This document shows positions 16,955-24,919 of a stretch of DNA of 64,000 nucleotides, piece by piece. The position numbers and the translations under genes are program-made. Under the pieces are notes generated by a model, which was given only the letters and a program-made list of their open reading frames with translations, was not told the origin of the DNA and ran no database searches. Location of the stretch: NCBI GenBank assembly GCA_963719525.1, contig CAVRCG010000004.1, positions 2,914,001-2,978,000 on the forward strand, in the 5' to 3' direction. How positions within the stretch are numbered: the first letter of the stretch is position 1; every line of letters begins with the position of its first letter. This stretch comes from Bernardetia sp963719525. Its GTDB lineage: Bacteria > Bacteroidota > Bacteroidia > Cytophagales > Bernardetiaceae.

Positions 16955-18913
16955 ATGGTATCACTTTCTCAACAAAATACGACTATCTTACCCAACTCAC
17001 ACTCAACAAATAGTGGAGGGTATAAGGATTGTCAGACCGTTTGGCAGCATTGTTTGGAGGTAATCAGGGCAGAAATTCCAGAGCAGAGTTTCAATACTTG
17101 GTTTCTACCTGTTCAACCTTTGCGTTTGCGCCAAAATATTTTGACGATTCAAGTACCGAGCCTCTATTTTTATGAATTTTTAGAAGAACACTATGTTCTT
17201 GTACTCCGAAAAGCGATTATCGAAGAGTTGGGCAAATACGGAAAATTAGAGTATTCTCTTCTTCCAGAAAAAAAGCAACAACCTTTGTTTGGCAATTCGC
17301 TTGACAGCAATACAGAAAATACGCAAAATCAGCAAGGTCAGTTTAGTAAGCAGAACCAACGAGCAGACAAACAAAAAAATGAAGATAATTCTCAAACTAG
17401 TTTGTTTAAGAATGAAAATTCAACACGAAAAAATACAGAATTAAATAAGGAATTAGAAAATTCTAAATCAGAAAGCATAGAAAACGAATATTCTAATTCA
17501 AAAAATTCTAACCAAAAGGATAACGATTTAGATCATCCAATTCTATTAAACGGTAGTTCGGATTATGAAACGGCTACTTCTAGAAGTCAGTTGAATCCTA
17601 ATTTTACAAAAAATTCTACTCAAAAAAGTAACGAAGATAACGAAGATAACGAGGAAAAAACACAGCAGCAAAGAAAACAAGAGCGCATAGAAGCAAACGC
17701 AAATCAGTTTGTTCAGCAATCTGTTCAGAATCAAAACCAACCGTTTGAGCAAAATCGTCAGCCTCAACGCACTCAACGGCAGGTAAAACAATCTAACTTT
17801 CAAGCTCAAAATTCTTATCAAAACGTTCATCAGCTACAGCAATCTAATTCTAATTTTAGACCTGTCAAGACGACACAAGAATTGCCTCATAATCTTAATC
17901 CGAGATACAACTTTGATACTTTTGTAGAAGGCGAATGTAATAGTGTTGCTTTTGCAGCAGGTAGAGCAATTGCCAAAAATCCAGGCAGAACGAGTTTTCA
18001 CCCTTTGGTTTTGTATGGTGGTGTAGGATTGGGCAAAACGCATTTGGCACATGCGATTGGCAACAAAATCTTAGAACAACACCCCGAAAAGCGAGTAGTT
18101 TATGTGTCTGCTGACCAGTTTGCAAATGATTTTATAGCTTCTGTACGTGAAAACGAAATTACACAGTTTACCGAACAGTATTATTATTTAGATGTTTTGA
18201 TTGTCAATGACATTCAATTTTTGTGCGATAAGGTAAAGACACAAGAGAGTTTTTTCCATATCTTCAATCACTTGCATAGCGCAGGAAAACAAATAATAAT
18301 GACTAGTGATTGTGCGCCTGCTCAAATGAGAGGTTTGCAAGAGCGACTACTTTCTCGTTTCAAATGGGGAGCAATCTTAGATTTGAAAGTTCCTGATATA
18401 GAAACCAGAAAGGCAATTATTTATACGAAATTACAAGGATATGAAACGCAGGTTTCTTTAGATGTTATTGATTTTTTGGCAAAAAGTGTAACGACTAATG
18501 TTAGAGAATTAGAGGGCGTAATTACTTCCCTTTTGGCAAAATCTTCTCTAGCAGATATGAGTATTACGTTAGACTTAGCTCGCCAAGCATTGGGAGCAGT
18601 AGTGGCACAAAGTGCAGCACACGAACTTTCAATTGATGCGATTGAGGAAATAGTGGCCGCTTTTTTTCAAGTTACTTTAGAACAATTGAAGAGCAAAACA
18701 AGAAAAAAAGAGATTGCAGTTGCTCGTCAGTTTGCGATGTACCTTACAAAAGAATATACCGATTTGCCGTTGAAAGCAATTGGTTGGCATTTTGGAAAGC
18801 GTGACCACAGTACAGTTATTCATGCGTGTAAAGTTGTTCCTATAAAAGTGGAGCAAGAAGAATCTTATAAGAAAACATTTGATGAAATTATTAAGCGAAT
18901 AGAACAGCTTTAG
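16955..18913 (+). CDS. dnaA: Chromosomal replication initiator DnaA with an expanded linker
   Basis: DnaA binds origin boxes and opens DNA for replication. Domain I (residues ~24-103, VWQHCLEVIRAEIPEQSFNTWF) interacts with DnaB. Domain III is AAA+ with Walker A GGVGLGKT (355-362), Walker B VLIVNDIQFL and LLSRFKWGAILDL. Domain IV carries the DNA-binding signature GWHFGKRDHSTVIHACK. At 652 aa it is far longer than the usual ~470. The extra ~200 residues are domain II (about 106-312), a Q/N/S/E-rich low-complexity linker without interruptions. The ATG at 16955 is immediately followed by another Q/S/N-rich stretch (residues 2-22). A strong terminator follows. Confidence 0.97.
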   Translation: MVSLSQQNTTILPNSHSTNSGGYKDCQTVWQHCLEVIRAEIPEQSFNTWFLPVQPLRLRQNILTIQVPSLYFYEFLEEHYVLVLRKAIIEELGKYGKLEYSLLPEKKQQPLFGNSLDSNTENTQNQQGQFSKQNQRADKQKNEDNSQTSLFKNENSTRKNTELNKELENSKSESIENEYSNSKNSNQKDNDLDHPILLNGSSDYETATSRSQLNPNFTKNSTQKSNEDNEDNEEKTQQQRKQERIEANANQFVQQSVQNQNQPFEQNRQPQRTQRQVKQSNFQAQNSYQNVHQLQQSNSNFRPVKTTQELPHNLNPRYNFDTFVEGECNSVAFAAGRAIAKNPGRTSFHPLVLYGGVGLGKTHLAHAIGNKILEQHPEKRVVYVSADQFANDFIASVRENEITQFTEQYYYLDVLIVNDIQFLCDKVKTQESFFHIFNHLHSAGKQIIMTSDCAPAQMRGLQERLLSRFKWGAILDLKVPDIETRKAIIYTKLQGYETQVSLDVIDFLAKSVTTNVRELEGVITSLLAKSSLADMSITLDLARQALGAVVAQSAAHELSIDAIEEIVAAFFQVTLEQLKSKTRKKEIAVARQFAMYLTKEYTDLPLKAIGWHFGKRDHSTVIHACKVVPIKVEQEESYKKTFDEIIKRIEQL

Positions 18914-18940
18914 ATTTTCATATTTGATTATTTAAGAGAA

Positions 18941-18971
18941 AAGCCAATACAAAACTGTATTGGCTTTTTTT
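18941..18971 (+). terminator. Rho-independent terminator of dnaA
   Basis: A perfect 11-bp stem AAGCCAATACA / TGTATTGGCTT with loop AAAC and a T tract, 28 bp after the stop. Confidence 0.92.
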
Positions 18972-19089
18972 GTTGGTAGTTTACAAGAATTTGTTTTACA
19001 AAAAGTGAAAAGTAAGTCTTTAACCTCAATATGAGTAACATTTTCCGATTTCTACATATAAACTTGTTTTCAACAAAATAATAGTTTGC

Positions 19090-19133
19090 TTTTTCCATAA
19101 ACTAGGGTTTGCAAACCCTAGTTTATGGAAAAA
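19090..19133. repeat. 44-bp perfect palindrome, family copy 1
   Basis: TTTTTCCATAAACTAGGG then TTTGCAAA then the exact complement. The same architecture recurs at 24599-24642 and 61439-61482 with GCACTAGG in place of AACTAGGG. It could form a cruciform or an RNA hairpin. Confidence 0.9.
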
Positions 19134-19224
19134 GACGATTGCACAGAATAAAATTTGGTAACTATTTGCTTGTTTAGAAATGTCACTCACATTGGAATCT
19201 ACAACAAATAACAAAAATCTTTGC

Positions 19225-19356
19225 CGTTGTTGGTGTCGGGTGCATAACAAATTGTCGTTTTTCAATAGCAACTGCCGTTGTTGGTGTTTTAGCGTAGCGA
19301 CACCAACAACATCAGAGCGACAGTTTGTTATGCACCCTTGGTGTCTTACCAACAAC
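19225..19356. repeat. Inverted repeat with GTTGTTGGTGTC ends
   Basis: The left arm GTTGTTGGTGTC, GGGTGCATAACAAA.TTGTCG is mirrored on the right by CGACAGTTTGTTATGCACCC and GGTGTCTTACCAACAAC. A second, inner hairpin (GTTGTTGGTGT / ACACCAACAAC) lies between. Related short words are near 10537, 28265-28330 and 53395-53435. Confidence 0.7.
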
Positions 19357-19517
19357 ACATAATTTTTCATTTTTTTTTCACACCTCAAATCCTTTACGTT
19401 CTACCCTTCTATCTTTGTAGTATAGAAAGAGGGTAAAGAAGCAGTTTACTTAAAAATGCTTATTTTATCCTTTCCTATTAACTACAAATTCTTATCAACC
19501 TTAATTTTTTTAGAAGT

Positions 19518-19811
19518 ATGAGCAAGCTACAAAGAATCGCCAAAGCTATCGAACGTGAAGCAGATTATCGCAAAGAACGTGTACTTTTATTTTGGAAAAA
19601 GAAATACAAAAATATGTGTATTGGCGTAACAGCTAATCCAGTTGCAACAAAAAGAGAACTTGGCAAACCTGCAACATGGATTTGTTGGGAAGCTACATCA
19701 GAAGAAGAAGCGCAAAAAATAGCTAATTATTTTGCTAAAAAAGGAATGCAATGGAATTATAAAGAACCTGCTCAAGCAGTTTGGAAATCGCTATATGTTT
19801 ATGTAGTGTAA
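19518..19811 (+). CDS. Small hypothetical protein, 97 aa
   Basis: Not recognised. A compact basic, tryptophan-rich protein: MSKLQRIAKAIEREADYRKE, then VLLFWKKKYKNMCIGVTANP, WICWEATSEEEAQKIANYF, and a C-terminal WNYKEPAQAVWKSLYVYVV. The pattern EEEAQKIANYFAKKGMQW looks like a helix followed by a strand, possibly a small RNA- or protein-binding domain. It has an ATG start, no signal peptide and no partner gene. Balanced codon use and absence of internal repeats support a real gene. A heptamer array begins four bases after its stop. Confidence 0.6.
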   Translation: MSKLQRIAKAIEREADYRKERVLLFWKKKYKNMCIGVTANPVATKRELGKPATWICWEATSEEEAQKIANYFAKKGMQWNYKEPAQAVWKSLYVYVV

Positions 19812-19814
19812 ATA

Positions 19815-19906
19815 AATTTAGGTTTTAGAAGTTAGAAGTCAGAACTGAAAGTCGGCATAGCCAATTAACACAATGAAGAATCTAGAAGTTAGATTTTAGA
19901 AGTGAA
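19815..19906. repeat. Two heptamer arrays (AAGTTAG/ATTTTAG type)
   Basis: Array one, 19815-19849: AATTTAG, GTTTTAG, AAGTTAG, AAGTCAG, AACTGAA. Array two, 19879-19906: AATCTAG, AAGTTAG, ATTTTAG, AAGTGAA. Both use the unit set also seen at 23031-23112. Confidence 0.75.
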
Positions 19907-19915
19907 GACTATTAA

Positions 19916-20123
19916 CTGATGTTACGCAACATCAAAGTTTAGAGAAGTTTAGACCAAACCCACGAATTTATTCGTGGGAAAGTAACCACTACTTTTTACA
20001 TCAATCTACTTTTCCGTTTTATTAAAAGTACTCCTTTTATTTTAGAATAGAGTAGAAACGAAGAAGGTGGTGGTAGCTTCCACCAATAAATTCGTGGGTT
20101 TCATGTTAATTACCTAACATCAG
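19916..20123 (+). mobile_element. MITE-like element, copy 1 (208 bp)
   Basis: It begins CTGATGTTACGCAACATCA and ends TTACCTAACATCAG. Flanks are direct repeats TATTAA (19910-19915 and 20124-20129), a likely target-site duplication. Internal hallmarks are the palindrome CCCACGAATTTATTCGTGGG near the left end and AATAAATTCGTGGG near the right, plus GGTGGTGGTAG. No reading frame is present. Copies 2 and 3 are at 41676-41866 (inverted) and 61536-61758. Confidence 0.85.
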
Positions 20124-20160
20124 TATTAATTTACAGCAAAGTAGTATTTGCATCGCATTT

Positions 20161-20202
20161 ACTTCTAACTTCTAAAATCTGACTTCTAAATTTATTTATT
20201 AA
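20161..20202. repeat. Heptamer array (ACTTCTA type)
   Basis: ACTTCTA, ACTTCTA, AAATCTG, ACTTCTA, AATTTAT, TTATTAA. This is the reverse-complement sense of the AAGTTAG type on the other side of MITE copy 1. Confidence 0.75.
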
Positions 20203-20344
20203 ATACTATTAATTTGCCGTTAAAATAGAGTAAATGTGCTACGTTTATTAACTTTGCACCGTCTTTTTGGTGTACTTTTACAAGCACTAACAAACTCAGC
20301 AAAAAATTACTCTTTCCTTTTTCGATTTATATATTTATAGTTTT

Positions 20345-23026
20345 ATGCGTTTTAGAATTTCACTTCTTTTTTATAGCTTTTCTTTGTTTTTTTTGGGTTC
20401 ATTTTTTAGTTTAGCTTTTGGTCAAGACATCAAACCTCTTACTATTTCGTTGGATAGCCTAAACAAACTCAATCAATTAGAGAACAAAGCAGCTCTAGAT
20501 TCTATCAATTTGGTAGAAAACGATACCACAGATCGCCCTGCTGCAAGTAGTGATTTTACGGCAATTGTAACTTATTCGGCTACCGATTCAATAAAATATG
20601 ACTTCAAAACTCAAAAAATTATTCTTTATACCAATTCTGAAATTGATTATACAAATATCAATCTGAAATCAGATAATATTACCTTAGACTGGAATACAAA
20701 CGAACTGACAGCTATCGGATTAGAGGATTCTTTAGGAAGGCTAACCGAAACACCCATTTTCAAGCAAGGAGAAGAAGAATATAAAGCCAAAAAAATAAGA
20801 TATAATTTTGTGAGTGAACGAGCCGTCGTAACCGAAATTGTAAAAAAAGAAGGAGAAGGCTTTTTACTTTTAGAAAAGGGAAAGCGAGACTCAGAAGGAA
20901 ATTTTAATGGTGTTCAGGGTTCTTACACAACCTGTACAAATACGGATCACCCTCATTTTCGTATTCGCTCGCAAAAGATAAAAGTTATAGAAAACAAACA
21001 AATTATCACAGGTCCTTTTCAGTTAGAAATAATGGACATTCCTACGCCTATCGGTTTTCCATTTGGTCTTCTACCGATTCCAAAAACTCGTAGTTCTGGA
21101 ATTATTGTTCCTAGTTATGGAGAGACACAGCCTCGTGGTTTTTTCTTGCGTGATGGTGGATATTATTGGGCCATTAGCGATTATATTGACCTTACATTTT
21201 TGGGTGAGGCGTATTCAAAAGGTGTGTATGGTGCTTCTGTACGCAGTAATTATTCAAAACGATATTATTACACAGGAAATTTTGATTTTAGAGTAAATAC
21301 GATTAGAGATGAAGAGAAAGGAATTAGTGAAAATAATAGTAATGATTTTCGCCTTACTTGGGCACACAATCCAAAGTCTAGAGGTTCGTCTTCCTTCTCA
21401 GCAAATGTAAATTTGATGACTGCAACTTTTAATCAGCGAAACTCATTCGATCCTAATGCCTACACACAGGCTTCCGTTTCTTCAGGAGTAAGTTATAACA
21501 AGACTTTTGTAGGAACGCCATTTGTTTTTTCTGGAAATCTTAGGCACGAACAAAATCTACAAAACAAAATAGTTAGCGTTCTGCCACAAGCCAATTTGAG
21601 TATGAACCGTATGTTTCCATTGCGAAGATTTATAAAGAATTCTCAATCTCCTTTGGCTCAGTTAGGTCTTTCGTACCGTTTGGATGGACAAGCAAAGATT
21701 TCAAATTTGCTTACCAACGCTATAAAAGGAAATTTCAAAATTCCTTCTGACCAGCGCCAAACCTCTGATACGTTAGCTTTTGATGTAGCTAATCTGCCTG
21801 AGATTTTGGAAAACTTGCAATGGGGATTGAAGCATTCTGTTCCTCTTTCTACCTCAGTTACTTTTTTGCGTTATTTCAAGATGAACCCAAGTGGAAATTT
21901 TAGTCAAGTAATTTATGGAAGCAGTAATTCGTATGAATGGACACAAAAAGATACCGTCAGAACGACTGTTAATCAAGGATTTTCACAGTTTTATTCTTAC
22001 AATGCTTCTATAGATTTTACTACCACTCTTTACTCTACTTATTTGTTTAAGAATCCGAAATTTAAGGCATTGCGCCATACTATGATTCCGACAATTTCAT
22101 TAAGTTATCAACCCGATTTTAGTGATCCTCGTTTTGGATTTTATCAAGAAGTACAAATTGATGAAGGAGGCAGAACGCAGCGTATTGCTCGTATGAATGG
22201 GGTTTATGGTTCGCCTTCTGCTGGCGAGTCTGGAACAGTTTCATTTTCACTTCGCAATACATTAGAAGCAAAAGTAGAGACTAAGGAAGGAAAAGATGAA
22301 AAACGAAAGCTCTTAGATAGTTTTGATTTCTCAACGGCTTACAACCTAGCAGCCGATTCCTTTAATTTAAGTAATATTGGTGTTAATTTAAGAACCTCAC
22401 TATTTAAAAATAAAATTGGAATAAATGTAAGAAGTTCGTTAGACCCTTATACTTACGCTATTGATGGACGAGATTCTTTGACTGGAAAAATAAATGACCA
22501 AACAAAAATAGACCGATTCGCTTGGCAAGATGGATTTAGTTTGGGTACTATGAGTACGTTGAATATTTCCTTAAATACTTCTTTTTCAGCAGATGGTTTT
22601 GCTAGTGATAATGAAGAGGAAGCAAGTAGTCAAGCTATTTCGCAAGCTGATGTAGATTTTATCAATCAAAATAGAGATTTGTACGTTGATTTTAAAGTTC
22701 CTTGGACAGTAAGTATAGCTTACAACTGGAATTATAATAGAATTGGATTAATTGAAGGTAATGCAAGTCAGAATCTATCATTTAATGGAGATGTAAGCGT
22801 TACACCAAAATGGAAAGTAGGCTATAATGCAAGTTATGATTTGGAGCAAAACCTGTTTTCAGATGCCACCTTCAATATTCATAGAGATTTGCATTGTTGG
22901 GAACTGCGTGTCAGTTGGACACCTGTAGGCTTTCGTCGTGGATATTCTCTTGATTTACGTGTAAAATCTAGTCTTCTGCAAGATTTGAAACTCAATCGTA
23001 GAAATAATTGGAGAGACAGAAGGTAA
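20345..23026 (+). CDS. lptD: Putative LPS-assembly protein LptD (Bacteroidota type)
   Basis: This is an outer-membrane beta-barrel that inserts lipopolysaccharide into the outer leaflet. A signal peptide (to SLAFGQ) is followed by an OstA-like jelly-roll part (about residues 60-230, TAIVTYSATDSIKYDFKTQ, ITLDWNTNELTAIG, YNFVSERAVVTEIV). Then comes GSYTTCTNTDHPHFRI and a PFGLLPIPKTRSSGIIVPSYG hinge, typical of this phylum's LptD. The rest is a long barrel of alternating strands ending WTPVGFRRGYSLDLRVKSS. Length (893 aa) is normal. A good -7 box (TAACTTTG at 20249-20256) lies about 90 bp upstream, without a clear -33 partner. Confidence 0.85.
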   Translation: MRFRISLLFYSFSLFFLGSFFSLAFGQDIKPLTISLDSLNKLNQLENKAALDSINLVENDTTDRPAASSDFTAIVTYSATDSIKYDFKTQKIILYTNSEIDYTNINLKSDNITLDWNTNELTAIGLEDSLGRLTETPIFKQGEEEYKAKKIRYNFVSERAVVTEIVKKEGEGFLLLEKGKRDSEGNFNGVQGSYTTCTNTDHPHFRIRSQKIKVIENKQIITGPFQLEIMDIPTPIGFPFGLLPIPKTRSSGIIVPSYGETQPRGFFLRDGGYYWAISDYIDLTFLGEAYSKGVYGASVRSNYSKRYYYTGNFDFRVNTIRDEEKGISENNSNDFRLTWAHNPKSRGSSSFSANVNLMTATFNQRNSFDPNAYTQASVSSGVSYNKTFVGTPFVFSGNLRHEQNLQNKIVSVLPQANLSMNRMFPLRRFIKNSQSPLAQLGLSYRLDGQAKISNLLTNAIKGNFKIPSDQRQTSDTLAFDVANLPEILENLQWGLKHSVPLSTSVTFLRYFKMNPSGNFSQVIYGSSNSYEWTQKDTVRTTVNQGFSQFYSYNASIDFTTTLYSTYLFKNPKFKALRHTMIPTISLSYQPDFSDPRFGFYQEVQIDEGGRTQRIARMNGVYGSPSAGESGTVSFSLRNTLEAKVETKEGKDEKRKLLDSFDFSTAYNLAADSFNLSNIGVNLRTSLFKNKIGINVRSSLDPYTYAIDGRDSLTGKINDQTKIDRFAWQDGFSLGTMSTLNISLNTSFSADGFASDNEEEASSQAISQADVDFINQNRDLYVDFKVPWTVSIAYNWNYNRIGLIEGNASQNLSFNGDVSVTPKWKVGYNASYDLEQNLFSDATFNIHRDLHCWELRVSWTPVGFRRGYSLDLRVKSSLLQDLKLNRRNNWRDRR

Positions 23027-23030
23027 AACC

Positions 23031-23124
23031 AATTTAGAATTCTGAATTTAGATTTTAGAAGTGAATAAAATAAAACCAACTTAGAAGTCTGAATCTAGAT
23101 TTTAGAAGTGAATAAAATTGAAAT
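23031..23124. repeat. Duplicated 47-bp block of heptamers
   Basis: Units AATTTAG, AATTCTG, AATTTAG, ATTTTAG, AAGTGAA plus TAAAATAAAACC, then the whole block again with four or five changes (AACTTAG, AAGTCTG, AATCTAG, ATTTTAG, AAGTGAA). This shows two levels of duplication: the 7-mer and the 47-mer. It starts four bases after the lptD stop. Confidence 0.8.
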
Positions 23125-23181
23125 TAATGAAAACCTTATTTTTAAAAAAGAAGTTATCAATTTATCAAGAAGGTAAAATTA

Positions 23182-23242
23182 CATTCTAAAATCTAAATTT
23201 GTATTCGCATTTAATTCATAATTCTAAAATCTAAATTTATTC
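23182..23242. repeat. Heptamer-rich leader touching the crtZ start
   Basis: CATTCTA, AAATCTA, AATTTGT, ATTCGCA, TTTAATT and then ATTCTAA AATCTAA ATTTATT C immediately before the ATG at 23243. Confidence 0.6.
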
Positions 23243-23701
23243 ATGTTTTCTCTCTGGCAAATTATTTTAATTAGCATTTTTACAGCTACTTGTATGGAAG
23301 GCGTGGCGTGGTTTACACACAAATATATTATGCACGGTTTTTTGTGGTTTTTGCATAAATCTCATCACAGTAATCACACTCATACATTGGAAGTCAATGA
23401 TATTTTTGCAGTTATTTTTTCTATTCAGGCAATGGTTATGATAATGATAGGAATTGCTTACCCAGAATGGAATATTTTGTTAGCTTTGGGTGCTGGTATT
23501 ACACTTTATGGAGTATTATACGCCGTTTTCCATGATATACTGACACACAATAGGCTTCCATTTTTGAAGATAAATATCAAAAATAAATATTTAAAACGTA
23601 TCGTCAGAGCGCACGGTATTCATCATCGTTCGCACAAAAAAGAAGATTCAGAAGCATTTGGTTTTTTGTATGCACCAAAAAAATATGATAGGAATAAATA
23701 G
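23243..23701 (+). CDS. crtZ: Beta-carotene 3-hydroxylase (fatty acid hydroxylase superfamily)
   Basis: CrtZ adds 3- and 3'-hydroxyls to beta-carotene to give zeaxanthin. It is a membrane di-iron enzyme. The four histidine clusters are present in order: HKYIMHG, HKSHHSNHTH, FHDILTHNRL and HGIHHRSHKK. The length of 152 aa is typical, with hydrophobic segments at the N-terminus and around residues 60-100. No other carotenoid gene is in the window, so the pathway must be completed elsewhere. Its stop is 10 bp from the convergent STAS-like gene. Confidence 0.9.
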   Translation: MFSLWQIILISIFTATCMEGVAWFTHKYIMHGFLWFLHKSHHSNHTHTLEVNDIFAVIFSIQAMVMIMIGIAYPEWNILLALGAGITLYGVLYAVFHDILTHNRLPFLKINIKNKYLKRIVRAHGIHHRSHKKEDSEAFGFLYAPKKYDRNK

Positions 23702-23711
23702 GTTATTGATT

Positions 23712-24125
23712 TTACCTTTTTTTAGTCAAAATCCATTCTATAGCTTTATTTGTATCTGTAAAATAACTTAACTGATAAGAATAGTCCATTTTTTTGGTTG
23801 CCATAACTGCCGTTTTTATATTTATTCTGTGTGTAGCACTTTGAGGAGGAATTACTCCTACTATCAATTCTTTGTTTAATTCTCTAAAACAACGAGGTAG
23901 AAAAACGGTAATTTGCCAAGTTCTGGCGTGCAAACAATCAGTTTTATATTCTGACAAGTCATATATCCAATATCTACAGTTATACTTTTTGGCTTCTTTG
24001 AGTATATTTAAAAAATAGTTTTTATATTCTTCAAAAATCATTTTACCTTTCATTTTGAAAACCAAAATATCATTTTCATTATTATATTCAATTGTACTTA
24101 AATTTGGAATAGGAAACATAGACAT
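23712..24125 (-). CDS. STAS/SpoIIAA-like small protein
   Basis: The fold suggested by NENDILVFKMKGKMIFEEYKN followed by FLNILKEAKKYNCRYWIYDLSEYK and a C-terminal AVMATKKMDYSYQLSYFTDTNKAIEWI is the STAS/SpoIIAA-like alternating strand-helix pattern used in this phylum by many stand-alone regulators. Identification is by pattern only. I place the start at the ATG at 24123-24125 (MSMFPIPNLSTIEYN), because the upstream in-frame extension to 24239 is Ile/Cys/Tyr-rich and unlike the family. A second ATG two codons later is equally possible. It converges on crtZ with a 10-bp gap. Confidence 0.6.
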   Translation of the reverse strand: MSMFPIPNLSTIEYNNENDILVFKMKGKMIFEEYKNYFLNILKEAKKYNCRYWIYDLSEYKTDCLHARTWQITVFLPRCFRELNKELIVGVIPPQSATHRINIKTAVMATKKMDYSYQLSYFTDTNKAIEWILTKKR

Positions 24126-24919
24126 ATTTTTGAGCAGTTCTGTTAGTCGGTAATAAATTGTGTTTTGACAAATAACAATGCAAATTTGGGTACATTTTGA
24201 AGATAGAAATAAACTTTTATAATTAACTAGATTAATCAATATAAAAAACAGTTGATTTTTACTGTATTATTTATTGAAACGTTCTAATTAGTTAATTCAC
24301 TTGCAAAACAAAAATGATATTAAACAAAATAATAGTCTGATTTAATCAAATTTATTGCAATAATATTTTGTTTTATAAACCAAGGTTGATTTTATTTATA
24401 ATTAATCAAATTTAATATTGCCTAAATACAATTTTTACTTACAAGTGAAGATAATATATTGATTTTGTAGTTTTGTTAGATGAATTTGTCTTGATTGGTT
24501 TGGTAAGTAGTGATGCAAAATTAAATATATGTATTAAACATTATCACGGTTATTTACAGTTCTGAACAATAGATTATGTAAAATGTAAAACAGTCTTATT
24601 TTTCCATAGCACTAGGTTTGCAAACCTAGTGCTATGGAAAAATGACATTAATAAATCAACCGTGATAACCTTTATTGTCTTGAAATGAATTTTCAAACAC
24701 AGAGTTACAGAGAATGAACAGCATAGCTAAAATACAGTTTTTAAAACACACTATTTTTATAATTTAGGTGTACATAATTCTGCTCAGTTACTTACTTTAT
24801 TAAAATGGTATACATTACAAATTTAGTAATTTTGTTTCTTAGACAATAACTTTTTACTTTAGTAAACTCATTTTCATTCTTCTATTCCAAATTATTTTCA
24901 ATTTTTTCAATTTCCTAAA
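24126..24919. other. Gene-free region with a small inverted-repeat element
   Basis: AT-rich, with no credible frame. It contains the 128-bp element at 24541-24668. Otherwise I see nothing but AT-rich leader sequence for hemG. Confidence 0.6.
24541..24668. mobile_element. MITE-like element with TTATCACGGTT ends and a 44-bp palindromic core
   Basis: Terminal inverted repeats TTATCACGGTT (24541-24551) and AACCGTGATAA (24658-24668) enclose a perfect 44-bp palindrome (24599-24642; TTTTTCCATAGCACTAGG, TTTGCAAA, complement). The flank AAAATGTAAAACAGTCT lies on the left. The same arrangement, in reverse orientation and interrupted, is found at 61411-61775. It is non-coding. Confidence 0.75.

Larger units (their letters stand above)
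18914..19517. other. Intergenic region with palindromic repeats
   Basis: After the dnaA terminator there is a 44-bp perfect palindrome (19090-19133) and a larger inverted repeat (19225-19356). A minus-strand reading frame across 19026-19388 is composed of these repeats and is not a gene. Confidence 0.7.

Noticed and set aside
17546..18125. Overlapping minus-strand frames inside dnaA
   Set aside because: They are antisense shadows of a highly conserved gene, with biased hydrophobic composition from reversed Q/N codons.
19026..19388. Minus-strand reading frame of 120 aa after dnaA
   Set aside because: It is built from the 44-bp palindrome and the GTTGTTGGTG inverted repeat; composition is unlike protein and it has no homology I recognise.
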